Assembly: GCA_964017235.1 (NCBI GenBank)
Contig: OZ024934.1
Coordinates: 88,006,706-88,070,705, forward strand
DNA length: 64,000 bases
Reading direction: 5' to 3'
Origin: Sabellastarte sp. h YS-2021
Taxonomy: Eukaryota > Annelida > Polychaeta > Sabellida > Sabellidae
The notes under the pieces were generated by a model that had not been told where the DNA came from, made no database searches, and was given only the letters and a program-made list of their open reading frames with translations. Positions 12,907 to 23,135 of the stretch are shown here, one piece after another. The position numbers and the translations under genes were made by a program. Numbering within the stretch: the stretch's first letter is position 1; every line of letters begins with the position of its first letter.

Positions 12907-13810
12907 GCAAGTCTAATCTAATCTAAATCTAATCTAATCTACTGCTTTGCAGGCACATTGTCTTTCCCACTAAGGGGAACTCAGTATGATAGCTAACAAA
13001 AATCATTTTTAATAAGGAGAGTTGAGGGTGTTCAAGGTCAGTGATCCAGAGTTGTGGGTGTGACTGAGAGGGAAAGAGACTAAGTTGGGAAACTAGAATT
13101 GAAGAGGTGGGTTTGGAGGTGTTTCCTCAAAGGGGCTATTTCTTATTTGGAAGGGGAAAGAGTTCCAGAGAACTGAGGCATAGTGACTAAAACAATTAGA
13201 AAAGTGTTTGAATGATTTATGAACTCTACGATCGAAAGTAGGGGTATGAAGGAACTTGAGTTTAGGGGTACTACGCCTTGTTTTTATGGAAGATGTGTAT
13301 GGGTGAATTAATTCTCTTAGGTAAACTGGTTGACCTTGGTTGAGGATTTTGTATGTAATGAGGCCTATTTTGAATTGTACCCTGTACCTGACTGGGAGCC
13401 AATGGAGTTTTTTCAGTTGATGGGTGATGTGAGAAAATTTAGAGGACTGGTGACAACCCTACACAGTGAGTTTTGGACTAGCTGCAATCTCTTTAGCTAA
13501 AATCAGTGAGTGATAAGAACAGGGAATTGCAGTAGTCCAATCTGCTGCTCAACAAAGCATTTGTTAAAAGAACTGATGTTTTAAGGTCTAGACGAATTCT
13601 GTATAAGTCTGTTGCATGATTTCGGGTGCACTTCTTGACCTGTGCACATGGTCAGAGAAGGTGAACTTGGAATCAAACACCACTCCAAGGTTCTTGACAC
13701 TTTGTGCTGGTGAGACCTGATTGCCAAGTGTCCCATCTCTCAGACGGAAAAGCTAGGATGACCTCCAAGCCAATAGATGCTGATAAATGTCAAGACAAGA
13801 TTTGGTAAAA
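12907..13810 (-). pseudogene. LINE RT C-terminal relic with (TTAGA)n tail
   Basis: The minus strand shows VKNLGVVFDSKFTFSDHV at about 13690, LTNALLSSRLDYCNSLF near 13565, LKKLHWLPVRYRVQFKIGLI at about 13420, LREL-IHPYTSS, and VLWNSFPF near 13155. This is the full thumb and C-terminal order of a CR1/L2/Jockey-type LINE ORF2. The 3' end abuts a TCTAA-repeat tract at 12912-12942, which on the element's strand is an ATTAG-type tail. The polymerase core is missing (5'-truncated). Several frame changes and the lack of long open frames make it easy to miss. The tail is shared with the LINE relics at 43.6 and 54.5 kb. Confidence 0.8.
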
Positions 13811-14498
13811 ACTGGAGTGATTCCATATCTTACGGGTTAAAATATATTTTGGGAGCGTGTTTCTGGTAAACATAGTTGGCCTAGCCTGTGTACTCTCTCG
13901 AATGGTGGTGTGAACAAGCTTTCCACTGCATTCCAATTGATTAATCAGTTACATTCCTTAAACATTGGTAAACCGCTTTTTGGTGTATACCTTGGCTCTG
14001 TGGCATACACCTGACATTGACACTACAGTGAACATTAAATCCAACATCCAGCTAATCGAGATAATTTAGTTAAAAATTATCTTTTACACGTTACATGTTA
14101 ATTAAAATGTGCAAATTTCTTGCCTTAGATTTTTAGTTTGAGTTTTATGCAACTCTTGTTATCCTGTATTGCATAATGACAATCACTGTAATTTGAACAA
14201 AATAATGCTTTAGCTGTTATAATTTAACACGCAGAATATGATTGCTATGAACTGATAAAACGTTTGTTTAACTTATGGGAGGATGGAAGAAACTTATGGA
14301 AAAAGCCAGTGTGTTAGTTTTTATCCAAATTCTAAACCATTGTATGCCGTAAGCAGCTTCCAAACCTTCCATTTCAGTGCATGGGTTGGACTTAAAACAC
14401 ACGCTCTGTGCTATGGACTTAGTGTGGTATCCACTCCGTCACAATACTCCCAGCTAATAGGTTTTTTGATTAGTTTTGTTAAAATTTGTTGTCTCTTA

Positions 14499-14659
14499 TT
14501 TATTTATTTATTTATTTATTTGGGGTTTTATGTCACTTTCAACACTGTATAGGTCATATCACGACGGGTAGTTGGAAGGGCAGAGGAAAGCAGTACATAC
14601 AGTTCGCTAGGGTTCTGTACTGTAAACTGCCGACCAACGGCAAGCAACTACCAGCTTTC
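14499..14659 (-). mobile_element. SINE (main family), 5'-truncated, with 13-bp target-site duplication
   Basis: Minus-strand copy: AAAGCTGGTAGTTGCTTGCC, the GTATGTACTG block and CACTTTCAACACTGTA (complement), ending in an (AAATA)n tail, seen on plus as TTATTTATTTATT at 14499. It is flanked by perfect TTGTTGTCTCTTA repeats at 14486-14498 and 14660-14672. The tRNA-like 5' part is missing, so the copy is truncated yet still has an intact target-site duplication, the expected result of incomplete reverse transcription. Confidence 0.9.
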
Positions 14660-14679
14660 TTGTTGTCTCTTAAGTAGAT

Positions 14680-15670
14680 GTTGTATTATTATTCCTTAAA
14701 AACAAACATAAAATGGTAATTGCTATAACAATTTATGTGTAAATAATGTTTATACCTTTTGTTCCAATGAATGCTTTTTTTGTGAATTTGAAAGGACAAT
14801 CATTCTAATTTACATATGGCAATGTTTTAACTACAATATAAAGGTGCACAGAACTGGTGATCATATTTGATTTGGGTTTTGTTTAGTTAATCAGATGAAG
14901 AATAGTATCATGACAAACAGTTGGGGGGACATTGGAAAGCATTGCATACTACCTGGGTTACTATTCTGTATAAACTACCAGTATTCCCACTTCATATCGG
15001 AAGCTGTCATTACAACTTAAGCTGTCATAGTTGATAACCACGGAACCAATGAAGTTCTTCTTAAAACAGTATGAAATGAAACACGTGCGGAAAGTTGGAA
15101 TGGGATCAATGACTATGGAGAAAATAAAAATTAGTTCTCCCAAATATGGGACAATTTAAAACAATTTGTCAGTGAAAAATAATTTTCCTTTTTCCTCAGT
15201 TAAATACACCCTCAACCGATGAAAAGAATATCACCTTATTTTACTTGATGATGTCATTTTTAAAAATGTAATATAAAATCAAGTGAATGTGTGTTACAAT
15301 TATGCAGGTTATTTTTTTTACAATTACATCATATCAAGCTTAAATTTGTTTGAAATGAAGGTCAACTGGAGAAACACTTTGCCATCTGATGTTATCCCAT
15401 ATGATTTCTGTTTAAATCGTACCAGTCCCTGCTTGGTCACGTGCTGCGATCAGTTGTATTCAGTCCCATAATCACAGAGGCCAGGCCAGTATGATTACTT
15501 GCTAAAATACTTCTTGAGGTTATTGCATAGAGAAACTTTAAGGAGAAAAGTTGAGAGGACATGTGCCATTTAACAGCTCTTATGGTTCTGTCAAAATGGT
15601 GCCAAAGTAAACACTCCAGTAGATTGCAAAATATATATCACAGCACTGGTACACACTACACACAGATGCT
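14680..15670. other. Non-coding stretch without recognised features
   Basis: AT-rich sequence with short chance frames only. I see no conserved motif, RNA gene or repeat. Confidence 0.4.
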
Positions 15671-15672
15671 AT

Positions 15673-15902
15673 GTAGAGTAAGGAATCTAAAATTCGCCAC
15701 ATATCTGAAATTCGCCACATGTGGAATCACTAATAAATTAAATGCATTGAGGTGAGATTTATTGAATGTATAGTAAATTAAGGCTTTCTGAACCAAAAAA
15801 TACCAAGTTTAAGACAAAACATCATTTTTTTCATAGAATTAATAAAGGTTCTTAGAGGTGGCGAATTTTACATTTCTGGCGAATTTTAGATTCCTTACTC
15901 TA
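15673..15902. mobile_element. Fold-back MITE with about 45-bp terminal inverted repeats
   Basis: The left end TAGAGTAAGGAATCTAAAAT plus TCGCCA is repeated inverted at the right end (15857-15902, ending ATTCCTTACTCTA). The similarity extends about 45 bp inward and includes a second internal AAATTCGCCAC on each arm. The outermost TA dinucleotides could be a mariner-type TA target duplication. At 230 bp, non-coding and strongly self-complementary, it is a typical miniature inverted-repeat element. The autonomous parent is not in the window. Confidence 0.8.
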
Positions 15903-17112
15903 ATACCTCAACAGCCAGTTAACTTAGTTATTTCTTTTAGATTGTACCTCTAAATACGCCTTCAATGCATTTAGACATGATCTTTGTCCCAGAACTAAAC
16001 TTTTGTCAATGGGGGGAAGCAGTTTGTATTTGACACCAAATCTGTAAAAGTGCCCACACATCAGATTACCAATTACAGTACTGTTCAAAACTTGTGATAT
16101 TGTGCAGTTCATGAAATGTGCATGTGATTTGTCCATTTCACAAAATGTCTCATTTGTTTGATCATTCCAGAAATTTCTGAGAATGGGTGTAACTTTCACA
16201 TTTTCTTATATCCGATTCTCAAGAAAATTAGGTTTAACCAAACTCCTCTGATGTCTTCTTTATTTGAGTTTGCAGTCCACCTTTTTCGACTGGCAATAAT
16301 ATTTATATCTTTTTAATACAAAAGTACAAATACCACAGCTCTTTTGTCTACCACCTTTTTTGTATGTTGCCGTTAAATAAGCAATCAAAATTAACTCTCC
16401 ACCAAATGATCATGTATGAGTGCCTTGTGGTTTCAATACTTTATGAATGCATGAATACTTTATGATTGAACCTGCGCAGAGTGAATCATTGAAAGTGATT
16501 AGGTATGTTCTGAGAGAGTGATCTCAAGATCTTAAAAAGACTATTTGTTATATCCATCCTGCAGCCAAAGGCACCTGTCATTTTGTTACGTTTTTACATA
16601 AACCTTTATAGCTTGGTCAATTATAGAAATATCCCCCACCAAATTTGCAGGAAATATAAATTGCTATAACAACATGTGTATAAAAAAAATTTGACCACAT
16701 TTTGAAAAACAAAATGGCCTCCATAGCCGATTGTTCGAAAATCATTAACATGTCCTAAAAGTTTAAATATTAAAGCTGGCTTCATCAAATTTGCACAAAA
16801 TGTTTATGTCCCAGAAAGAAAGATTGAAAGATTGTCCCAGAGTAATGATGACAGGGAAATCATGTCTTGTGAATCTTTAGAAGTGTCGAATTTGATCTTT
16901 GATCCCTGCATCAAGTTTGGTCATCATATTGAAAAGGCCTTTTGTCTCCTTTATTATTGCTCCTTGCTATTTTTGTGGTCAGACCACCGCCAGTTTTTTC
17001 TTGATACTGGGTGGAAGATAAACACTGCGGCAGCGGTCTTGTTGTCATATAGGCAGTGGAGTGGACTAGTGGAGGAAATCAATATAACATTGAAAACCTA
17101 TGTGTAGGAGCT
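15903..17112. other. Non-coding stretch before the DIRS element
   Basis: No gene, RNA or repeat that I can support. Open frames at 15924-16199 (minus) and 16832-17107 (plus) have no recognisable domain. Confidence 0.4.
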
Positions 17113-17130
17113 ATTTTATTGAGCTACAAT

Positions 17131-17268
17131 AGCTTACCATGTGGGACTGAATGCTTTACTGGTTGCCGCGAGGCATCACGACCAACGTCTAAGAAAAAAA
17201 GTCATTTATTGTTGACCGTAGGCTCAGGTTGTCATCACGTGATCTACCCCTTTGTAACCACTTTTCTC
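17131..17268 (+). repeat. Left inverted terminal repeat of the DIRS element
   Basis: Begins AGCTTACCATGTGGGACTGA and runs to CCACTTTTCTC. The reverse complement is found at 22998-23135 with about seven mismatches. The first 25 bp plus the bases out to about 17115 are repeated in inverted form inside the element at 22833-22868. Confidence 0.92.
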
Positions 17269-17508
17269 GTTGGTCGCCGCCATCTTATAATCTTTGGGAA
17301 GTATTTACTGCCTTTTTCTTTCTATATCTCAGTGCAGTGTTTCATGTATTTCATTTATTACTGTATAAAGCCCATTCTGGCCAATTTTCAGCACTTCCGC
17401 TTTTGTAAATTGTCCTTATTTTAAGTTTTGTGAACTCACCTCGACTGGCTTTTCTTCTGCGAGTTTTTGACTCGATGTCTACTCGCGTTTGTTTTATTGC
17501 ATTAAAGC

Positions 17509-19140
17509 ATGTCTTCTCAAGGAGGAACACACCAAACTAGTAAAAATACCTACAGCAAATGCATTTATTTCCTTCCTACCTGCAGAGAGGCAGGTAAGGT
17601 CGACGATCTGTGTGTCACAGCTAATCTTGAAAAATCTTTGTCTTCTCGCGTCGACATACATATATTGGAGGCGTCAATAATTTTCGTGAAGATTTTCAGA
17701 AATCTTTACAAAAGCAAAGGGAGGTGGATCAGACCTCTTCTTCTGCTCACAAAACGAACGCACCCTCCAAAGATCTGGACAAATCCTCCCTTGTTTAAAT
17801 CATAGTTGGTGAAGCTCTGATAAGCCAACACAGAATCCAGTAGTGCTATCAAGTCACTGGAGGTGGAGTTCGCCCCAGAACTTCAGAGGCTCCAAAAAAT
17901 TTCTCGCCTTGACTCGTATTCTAGTCGCCTCGTAGACGACTCGGGTCAAGTTCGTAGTTCGGCTGAGGATCCCTCGAAGGTTGCCTCGACCAGCCCAAAA
18001 CAATATTCACACTCTTCTATTCTAATGACCCTCAACCAGCCCCTAGTAGGCCCAAAGCACTCTGATAAGCCAACACAAGTCGAGGGCCAGATTCGTACCC
18101 TCATCTTCAGAGGAGGATCAGTCCCCTGAACATATGCATAGGTTCCCTAAGCCCTCCAGGAAGTCATACTCTGGTCAGGACCACTTAATTCACAGTTGGT
18201 GAAGGAAACCCCAACATGACCCCTACCCTCCTTATTATAGGGAAGTAGCATTGGCTGACATCCCATTCCAATATGCTGAGGAGGTGGATACGTTTCGACG
18301 CATCCTCAAGTTGCCTGAACCTAGGGAATCCTTACCTAGATCTTCAACTGCGGTCATGTGCGTTGATGATGAGAAAGGCAGGCAAAAACTTAGACCAAGA
18401 GGTCCTTCCTCCATGTTGCCTCTCAATTCAATCATTAAGAATGCCTTTGATAAATTTGATCACGACTTCCAAACAGCAAATTTACCTGAGGGTAAGTACA
18501 TCCAACCACCTCCTTCCACTGTCAAGTGGTACCAGCTAGGCCAGTCTTGTTATGAGGACAAAATACAAGAGCTGAATACAGACTTTGCCAAGATTTGTAT
18601 TTCTCCTAAGTCATCTGGGCGCCTATGGTCGAGATTCCTCTTCCAATTCTTAAAGAATTGGAACATCAGGCAAGACAGAATTTTTCCACTCTCAGTTTCG
18701 TTACTACTTTTGCCAAGATTTTCTCTTTCTGTCATGTCACTTTGGAGAAGTGTCAATATAGCCTGAAACACTTTTCAAACAGGTCAAGTCTCAGATCAGG
18801 AAAGGTGCCGACCCTGATAAAGTAGCGAAACGTGGTTATGAGGAAGCCTGTGAGTCTCTGGATCTGTGGAATAAGACCATCCTGATCCAACACAGGGCCT
18901 TGACTTGCCTTAGTAGTCCTTGTCCCATATTCTCCAGAGAAAATTATACTCAATGGGCAATACTGGCTTGCTTAGGCTCGAAGCTGAAATGACCCTATTA
19001 CAACCACACTTAGGAGAAACCAGGCGCCAAGAACTATTTGGTGAAGGAAGGCGAGGACAAAAGGTTCTCAGGGTTTCAGACCCTACCAGAATAAGCCCTT
19101 TAAGAACTCCGGAAGGCGTCCTTCTGGCCGTCTTCCTTGT
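17509..19140 (+). pseudogene. DIRS gag-like ORF, broken
   Basis: The first ATG of the element's leading ORF is at 17509 (MSSQGGTHQTSKN). Recognisable gag-type blocks follow: PFQYAEEVDTFRRIL at 18265, PPPSTVKWYQLGQSCYEDKI at about 18506-18568, VKSQIRKGADPDKVAKRGYE at about 18784 and LDLWNKTILIQHRALTCL at about 18859-18912. The frame changes at least four times. The family function is packaging of the element RNA; no zinc knuckle is visible. Short blocks recur inside the region: TTTAAATCATAGTTG at 17795 and 19140, and CTGATAAGCCAACACA at 17816 and 18061. This suggests local duplication or template switching. Confidence 0.7.
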
Positions 19141-19241
19141 TTAAATCATAGTTGTTGAAGGAAGGCAACGACTTCCTTCCTAAAAAGGCACCTCAAAGAT
19201 TCTCAGGGTTTCGGACCCTACCAGAATAAGCCCTTTCGTGC
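19062..19241. repeat. Local duplication inside the DIRS gag/pol junction
   Basis: TTCTCAGGGTTTC(A/G)GACCC with the following TACCAGAATAAGCCCTTT occurs at 19064-19103 and again at 19199-19238, 135 bp apart. The two copies differ by one or two bases over about 40 bp, so the duplication is fairly recent or was present in the source element. Confidence 0.8.
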
Positions 19242-19499
19242 TCCCCACAAGAAAAGAGGCTCCTTCAGGAAACGCCCCTATGGGAGCAATTCCTCACAAA
19301 GCAGTAACCAGTCGTTTTTCTTCCAACAGGGGAAAACAGAACTTCAGAGGCTCCAAGGGTCGTTTTTTCAACCCCACAACGGGGGAAGAGGGCGTGGATC
19401 CCTCTTCCCAATGACTCCTTTAAAGCCTCAAGCAGTCCACCAGTAGGAGGTCGCCTCCGTTCTTTCAGCAGAGACTGGCAAACAAACAATTGTTCATCC

Positions 19500-21110
19500 A
19501 ACATATCAAACCTTATCACCAATGGCTACGTACTGCCATTCGTCTCAAAGCCCAACTTGGTCAGTTTTTCTCTGATAATATCAGAATACAAGGCCCTGCC
19601 AAAGGACCAAGCCTTGCCCCATTGCATCCAGTCTCTACTGTCAAAGAACGTTATCGAAAGGGTGGAAAATGTAAAATCTCTCGGGTTTTACAATTGCCTG
19701 TTTCTAGTACCCATGCCTCACCAAGGTGGAGGCCAGTTATAAACTTAAGCAGGCTCAACACTTTTCTACATGTAGAAAAGTCCAAGATGAAAACTCCAGA
19801 GTCCATCAGGACCTCCCTGATTCAAGGGGAATGGGTATCATCGATAGATCTATCGGACCCCTACCTTCACATCCCCATCCAACCTCACTCAAGGAAATAC
19901 CTAAGATTTTGCCACAGGTCTCAGGTGTTCCAGTTCTCCTCCCTACCTTTCGGACTGTCCACAGACCCCAGGTCTTTACCATGATCGTAAAGGAGGTGAA
20001 GCACACGGCCCTCTCCAGAGGTCTCAGACTCCACCAATACCTGGACAACTGGCTGATTAAGTCTCAGTCGCGGGAGGAAGCCATAGTGAACACTCAGGCA
20101 GTGGTAGATCTAACCCAGCCATTGGGATGGATCATCAATCAGAAAAAATCAGAACTGAATCCCACTCAGGTGTTTTTTGTTCGCGGGTTACGAATACCAC
20201 CGGGATTCAGCCCTTGTAAAACCCACTCAAGATAGATGGCTCAAACAGGATTTTATCCTATACCTCAAGTCAAAACATATTTTGCTGCAAGATGTTTGAT
20301 GTCTCTATTTGGGTTGCTAGCCTCAATGGAGAAAATGGTCCCATAGGGACGACTTCACATGAGGCCCCTTCAGTTTCACATCAAGGAGCACTGGAAATTT
20401 CCTCAAGCACTGGACAGCCTCCTTCCTTGGACAGAAGCCATCTCTGCACACCTGGATTGGTGGCAGAATCCTGCAAACGTGATGAAAGGCTCAGACCTTC
20501 ATCCCAAAGACCACAGTATCCAACTCTTTCAGACGCCTCAAACGAAGGTTAAGGCGCTCATTTAGACCAAAATTCTACTCAAGGACTGTGTTCACCCCAG
20601 GAAAAAGGGCTACACATAAATGTCCTTGAATTGAAAGCTGTCTTTCTGGCCCTGAGACACTTCAAAGACCAGTGTCAGGACCATACAGTGCTAGTTGCGA
20701 CGGACAACTCAACTGTGGTAGCTTACATAAACAAACAAGGAGGAACACACTCAGCGGAGATGTGCGCACTCCTGTGGAGAATCATGACCTGGTGCCATCA
20801 CTTTCACATAACATTGAAAGCCAGGCACATTCCAGGGTGCCTGAATGTGATGGCCGACCCGCTGTCCAGGTCGAATCAGGTCCAGTCGACGGAATGGTCA
20901 CTACATCGACAGGTGTTCAAACAGATATGCCAAAGGTAATTCACTCCCCACGTAGACCTGTTTACCACTCATCTGAACCACAAGCTTCCACTGTACGTGT
21001 CTCCTATCCCAGACCCCAAGGCCTGGGACATAGATGCTCTAAACATAAACTGGACGGGTCTCACTGCCTATGCTTCCCCTCCAATGGCTCTCCTTCACAA
21101 GGTGATCCAA
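19500..21110 (+). pseudogene. DIRS reverse transcriptase and RNase H, frameshifted
   Basis: RT blocks in order: NGYVLPFVSKPN (from about 19523), LSKNVIERVENVKSLGFYN, then in the next frame WRPVINLSRLNTFLHVEKSK (19726), SIDLSDPYLHIPI with the first catalytic Asp at 19847-19849, and LPFGLS. In the third frame comes QVFTMIVKEVKHTALSRGLR, then YLDNW at 20038-20052. The second Asp of the YxDD box is Asn (AAC at 20047-20049), which would abolish polymerisation. RNase H follows: a broken IQLF-T block at about 20520, LELKAVFLALRHFKDQC at 20622, ATDNSTVVAYINKQGG at 20697 and ARHIPGCLNVMADPLSR at 20821. A VSPIPDPKAWDIDALNINW segment at about 21000 is the usual downstream extension. Inactive. Confidence 0.9.
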
Positions 21111-21339
21111 AAATCAGGCAGTGCCATTGCCTAATCATAGTAATAGCCCCAGGCTGGCCAGGGATGCCCTGGTTTTGGGACCTAGTGCAGCTCTCAACAG
21201 AGATCCCACTGCAGCTCCCTGTGTCGACAACACTCCTCAAACAGTCCCACAACTACGTGTTCCACAGCAACCCGCAGCATCTCATCCTCCACGCCTGGTG
21301 TCTAGGAGTGGACAACTCCAAGAACAAGGCTTCTCTGTG

Positions 21340-22439
21340 GAGGTGACAGAGAGAATTGCTGCACCTCAGCGGTCATCAACAAGGACCATCTACCAATAAA
21401 GTGGGCCCTATTTGAAAAATGGTGCAGAGAAAATTCGGTGGATTTCTCCACTCCATCTGTGAAACAAATCTTAGATTTCTTCATGTATCTGTACCAAGAC
21501 CTTAACAAGCGCCCCTCCACCATTGATGGTTACAGGAATTCCATTATTGACACCTTGGGCCCATCGGGCCAACATATTGCTCATAATGAGGTTACTCTCC
21601 AATTTCCACAGGGATCGCCCCAAAAGTTCCAGAAATCTCCCCAAGTGGAATTTTTCTGTTGTTCTCAATGAGCTCACAAAAGCACCCTTTGAGCCTATGA
21701 AAGACACAGACCTCAAACATCTCACTCTCAAAACTGCTTTCTTGCTAGCTTTGGCCTCCAGCAAGCGCCACAGCGAAATCCATGCCTGGGTCGCAAACAA
21801 AGTATCTAATCAAGGCCACTGGGAAAAGGTCTCCTTGTTCCCTTCTTCTGACTTCATAGCCATAAACCAACTAGCAAGAGAAGATTCTCAAAGTGTGTCT
21901 CCGGTGACTATCCCTGCTTTGACTACCATTGTGGATAGACAGTTCAAGAAGACAGGACCCTGTGTCCGGTGCGGGCCCTGAGGTACTATCTGGACCGAAC
22001 CAAGGACCTAAGAGGTTCCCGGTCTCTCCTTTTCATTTCCTTCAAGAAAGGACATACATCAGTCATCAGACCCGCTACTCTCTCTTCTTCGTTGAAACAA
22101 ACCATCCTACTTTGTTATAAACAAGCAGACCATCAAGCCTTGGACTTAGTCCAAGTCAAAGCGCATGACATTCGGGCCTTTGCAGCCTCTAAGGCATTTT
22201 ACGGTATTGGTGGACCAGATCATGCAAGCCTGTCACTGGAAAGCTCTCACACTTTTACCATTTTTTATTTAAAAGACCTTACTTGGTCTGACAATGACAA
22301 CAATCTGTACCTGGGACCAGTAGTAGTGGCACAACAGGTCCAAGACCCTTCTCCTCAGTCCAGTCATCCTTGGAAAGAAAAGAAGGGGGGGGCACATCCG
22401 CTACAACCAAGTCTTCAGGAGTCTAAGCCCAGGGTCTAG
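21340..22439 (+). pseudogene. DIRS tyrosine recombinase, frameshifted, catalytic residues still visible
   Basis: The N-terminal SAM-like part reads VDFSTPSVKQILDFFMYLYQ at 21438, then KRPSTIDGYRNSI. The catalytic part shows LALASSKRHSEIHAW with the first Arg codon at 21766-21768, HDIRAFAASKAF giving the HxxR pair (22164-22175), and TFTIFYLKD with the nucleophile Tyr at 22266-22268. R, H-x-x-R and Y are therefore preserved, although the frame changes near 21600 and 21980. Family role: site-specific integration of the circular DNA intermediate without an integrase-type target duplication. It ends at the TAG at 22437. Confidence 0.85.
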
Positions 22440-22832
22440 GTATACGTCTACCTCATCAGGGTGTATCCGGTAAGGTCTATCTAGTCTTTAAATCTTTGTA
22501 ATCGTATATTGTATTAAGGACCTTAACGTTGTCATTTTAGTCAGCACCCGAGCCTTAAGCTCAGGTTCTTCCGTGATCGTCCTTGGGACTTAGCCCGCCT
22601 TGTGTATCTAGGGTACACTTCCACTTCTTGTCAAACACCCTGACAGTTTTAGCACTGTCATTCATTCAGGTTTTTGGCTTCTACAGGTCCGATCTGCGGG
22701 ATTGGGGCCCTGTAGACGGGACTCAGACTGGTACTTTTGATCTTTCATTCTTTTATTTTTATCAAAATTCTAAGAAAAAACAGACTTATCTCCAGTCTCA
22801 GCTGTAATCCCTCCTCCAGACGGTTGGATTCA

Positions 22833-22935
22833 GCATTCAGTCCCACATGGTAAGCTATTGTAGCGCAATAAAATTGAAAATTTTAATTACTTAAATGTAG
22901 CTTTTATAAGCTGCAAGCTTACCATGTGGGACTGA
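22833..22935. repeat. Internal complementary region of the DIRS element
   Basis: Two blocks lie back to back. Positions 22833-22868 (CATTCAGTCCCACATGGTAA and on to TTGTAGCGCAATAAAAT) are the reverse complement of the left end (17115-17153). Positions 22866-22935 (AATTGAAAATTTTAATTACT on to ACCATGTGGGACTG) are the reverse complement of the extreme right end (23118-23180). In DIRS replication this region templates joining of the two ends into a circle. Near-perfect agreement with both ends defines the element borders. Confidence 0.9.
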
Positions 22936-22997
22936 GGAAAGTCCCACCCTGCCTCCCCACTGTATTACAGCTGAGGGGTATGGGATTAAATCTCAAT

Positions 22998-23135
22998 GAG
23001 AAAAGTGGTTACAAAGGGGCAGATCACGTGACGACAGCCTGAGGCTACGGCCAACAATAAATGTCTTTTTTTCTTAGACGTTGGTTGTGATGCCTCGCGG
23101 CAACCAGTAAAGCATTCAGTCCCACATGGTAAGCT
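22998..23135 (-). repeat. Right inverted terminal repeat of the DIRS element
   Basis: Reverse complement of 17131-17268, from GAGAAAAGTGGTTACAAAGG to CAGTCCCACATGGTAAGCT. The sequence continues to about 23180 with a right-end-only segment that is copied in the internal complementary region. Confidence 0.9.
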
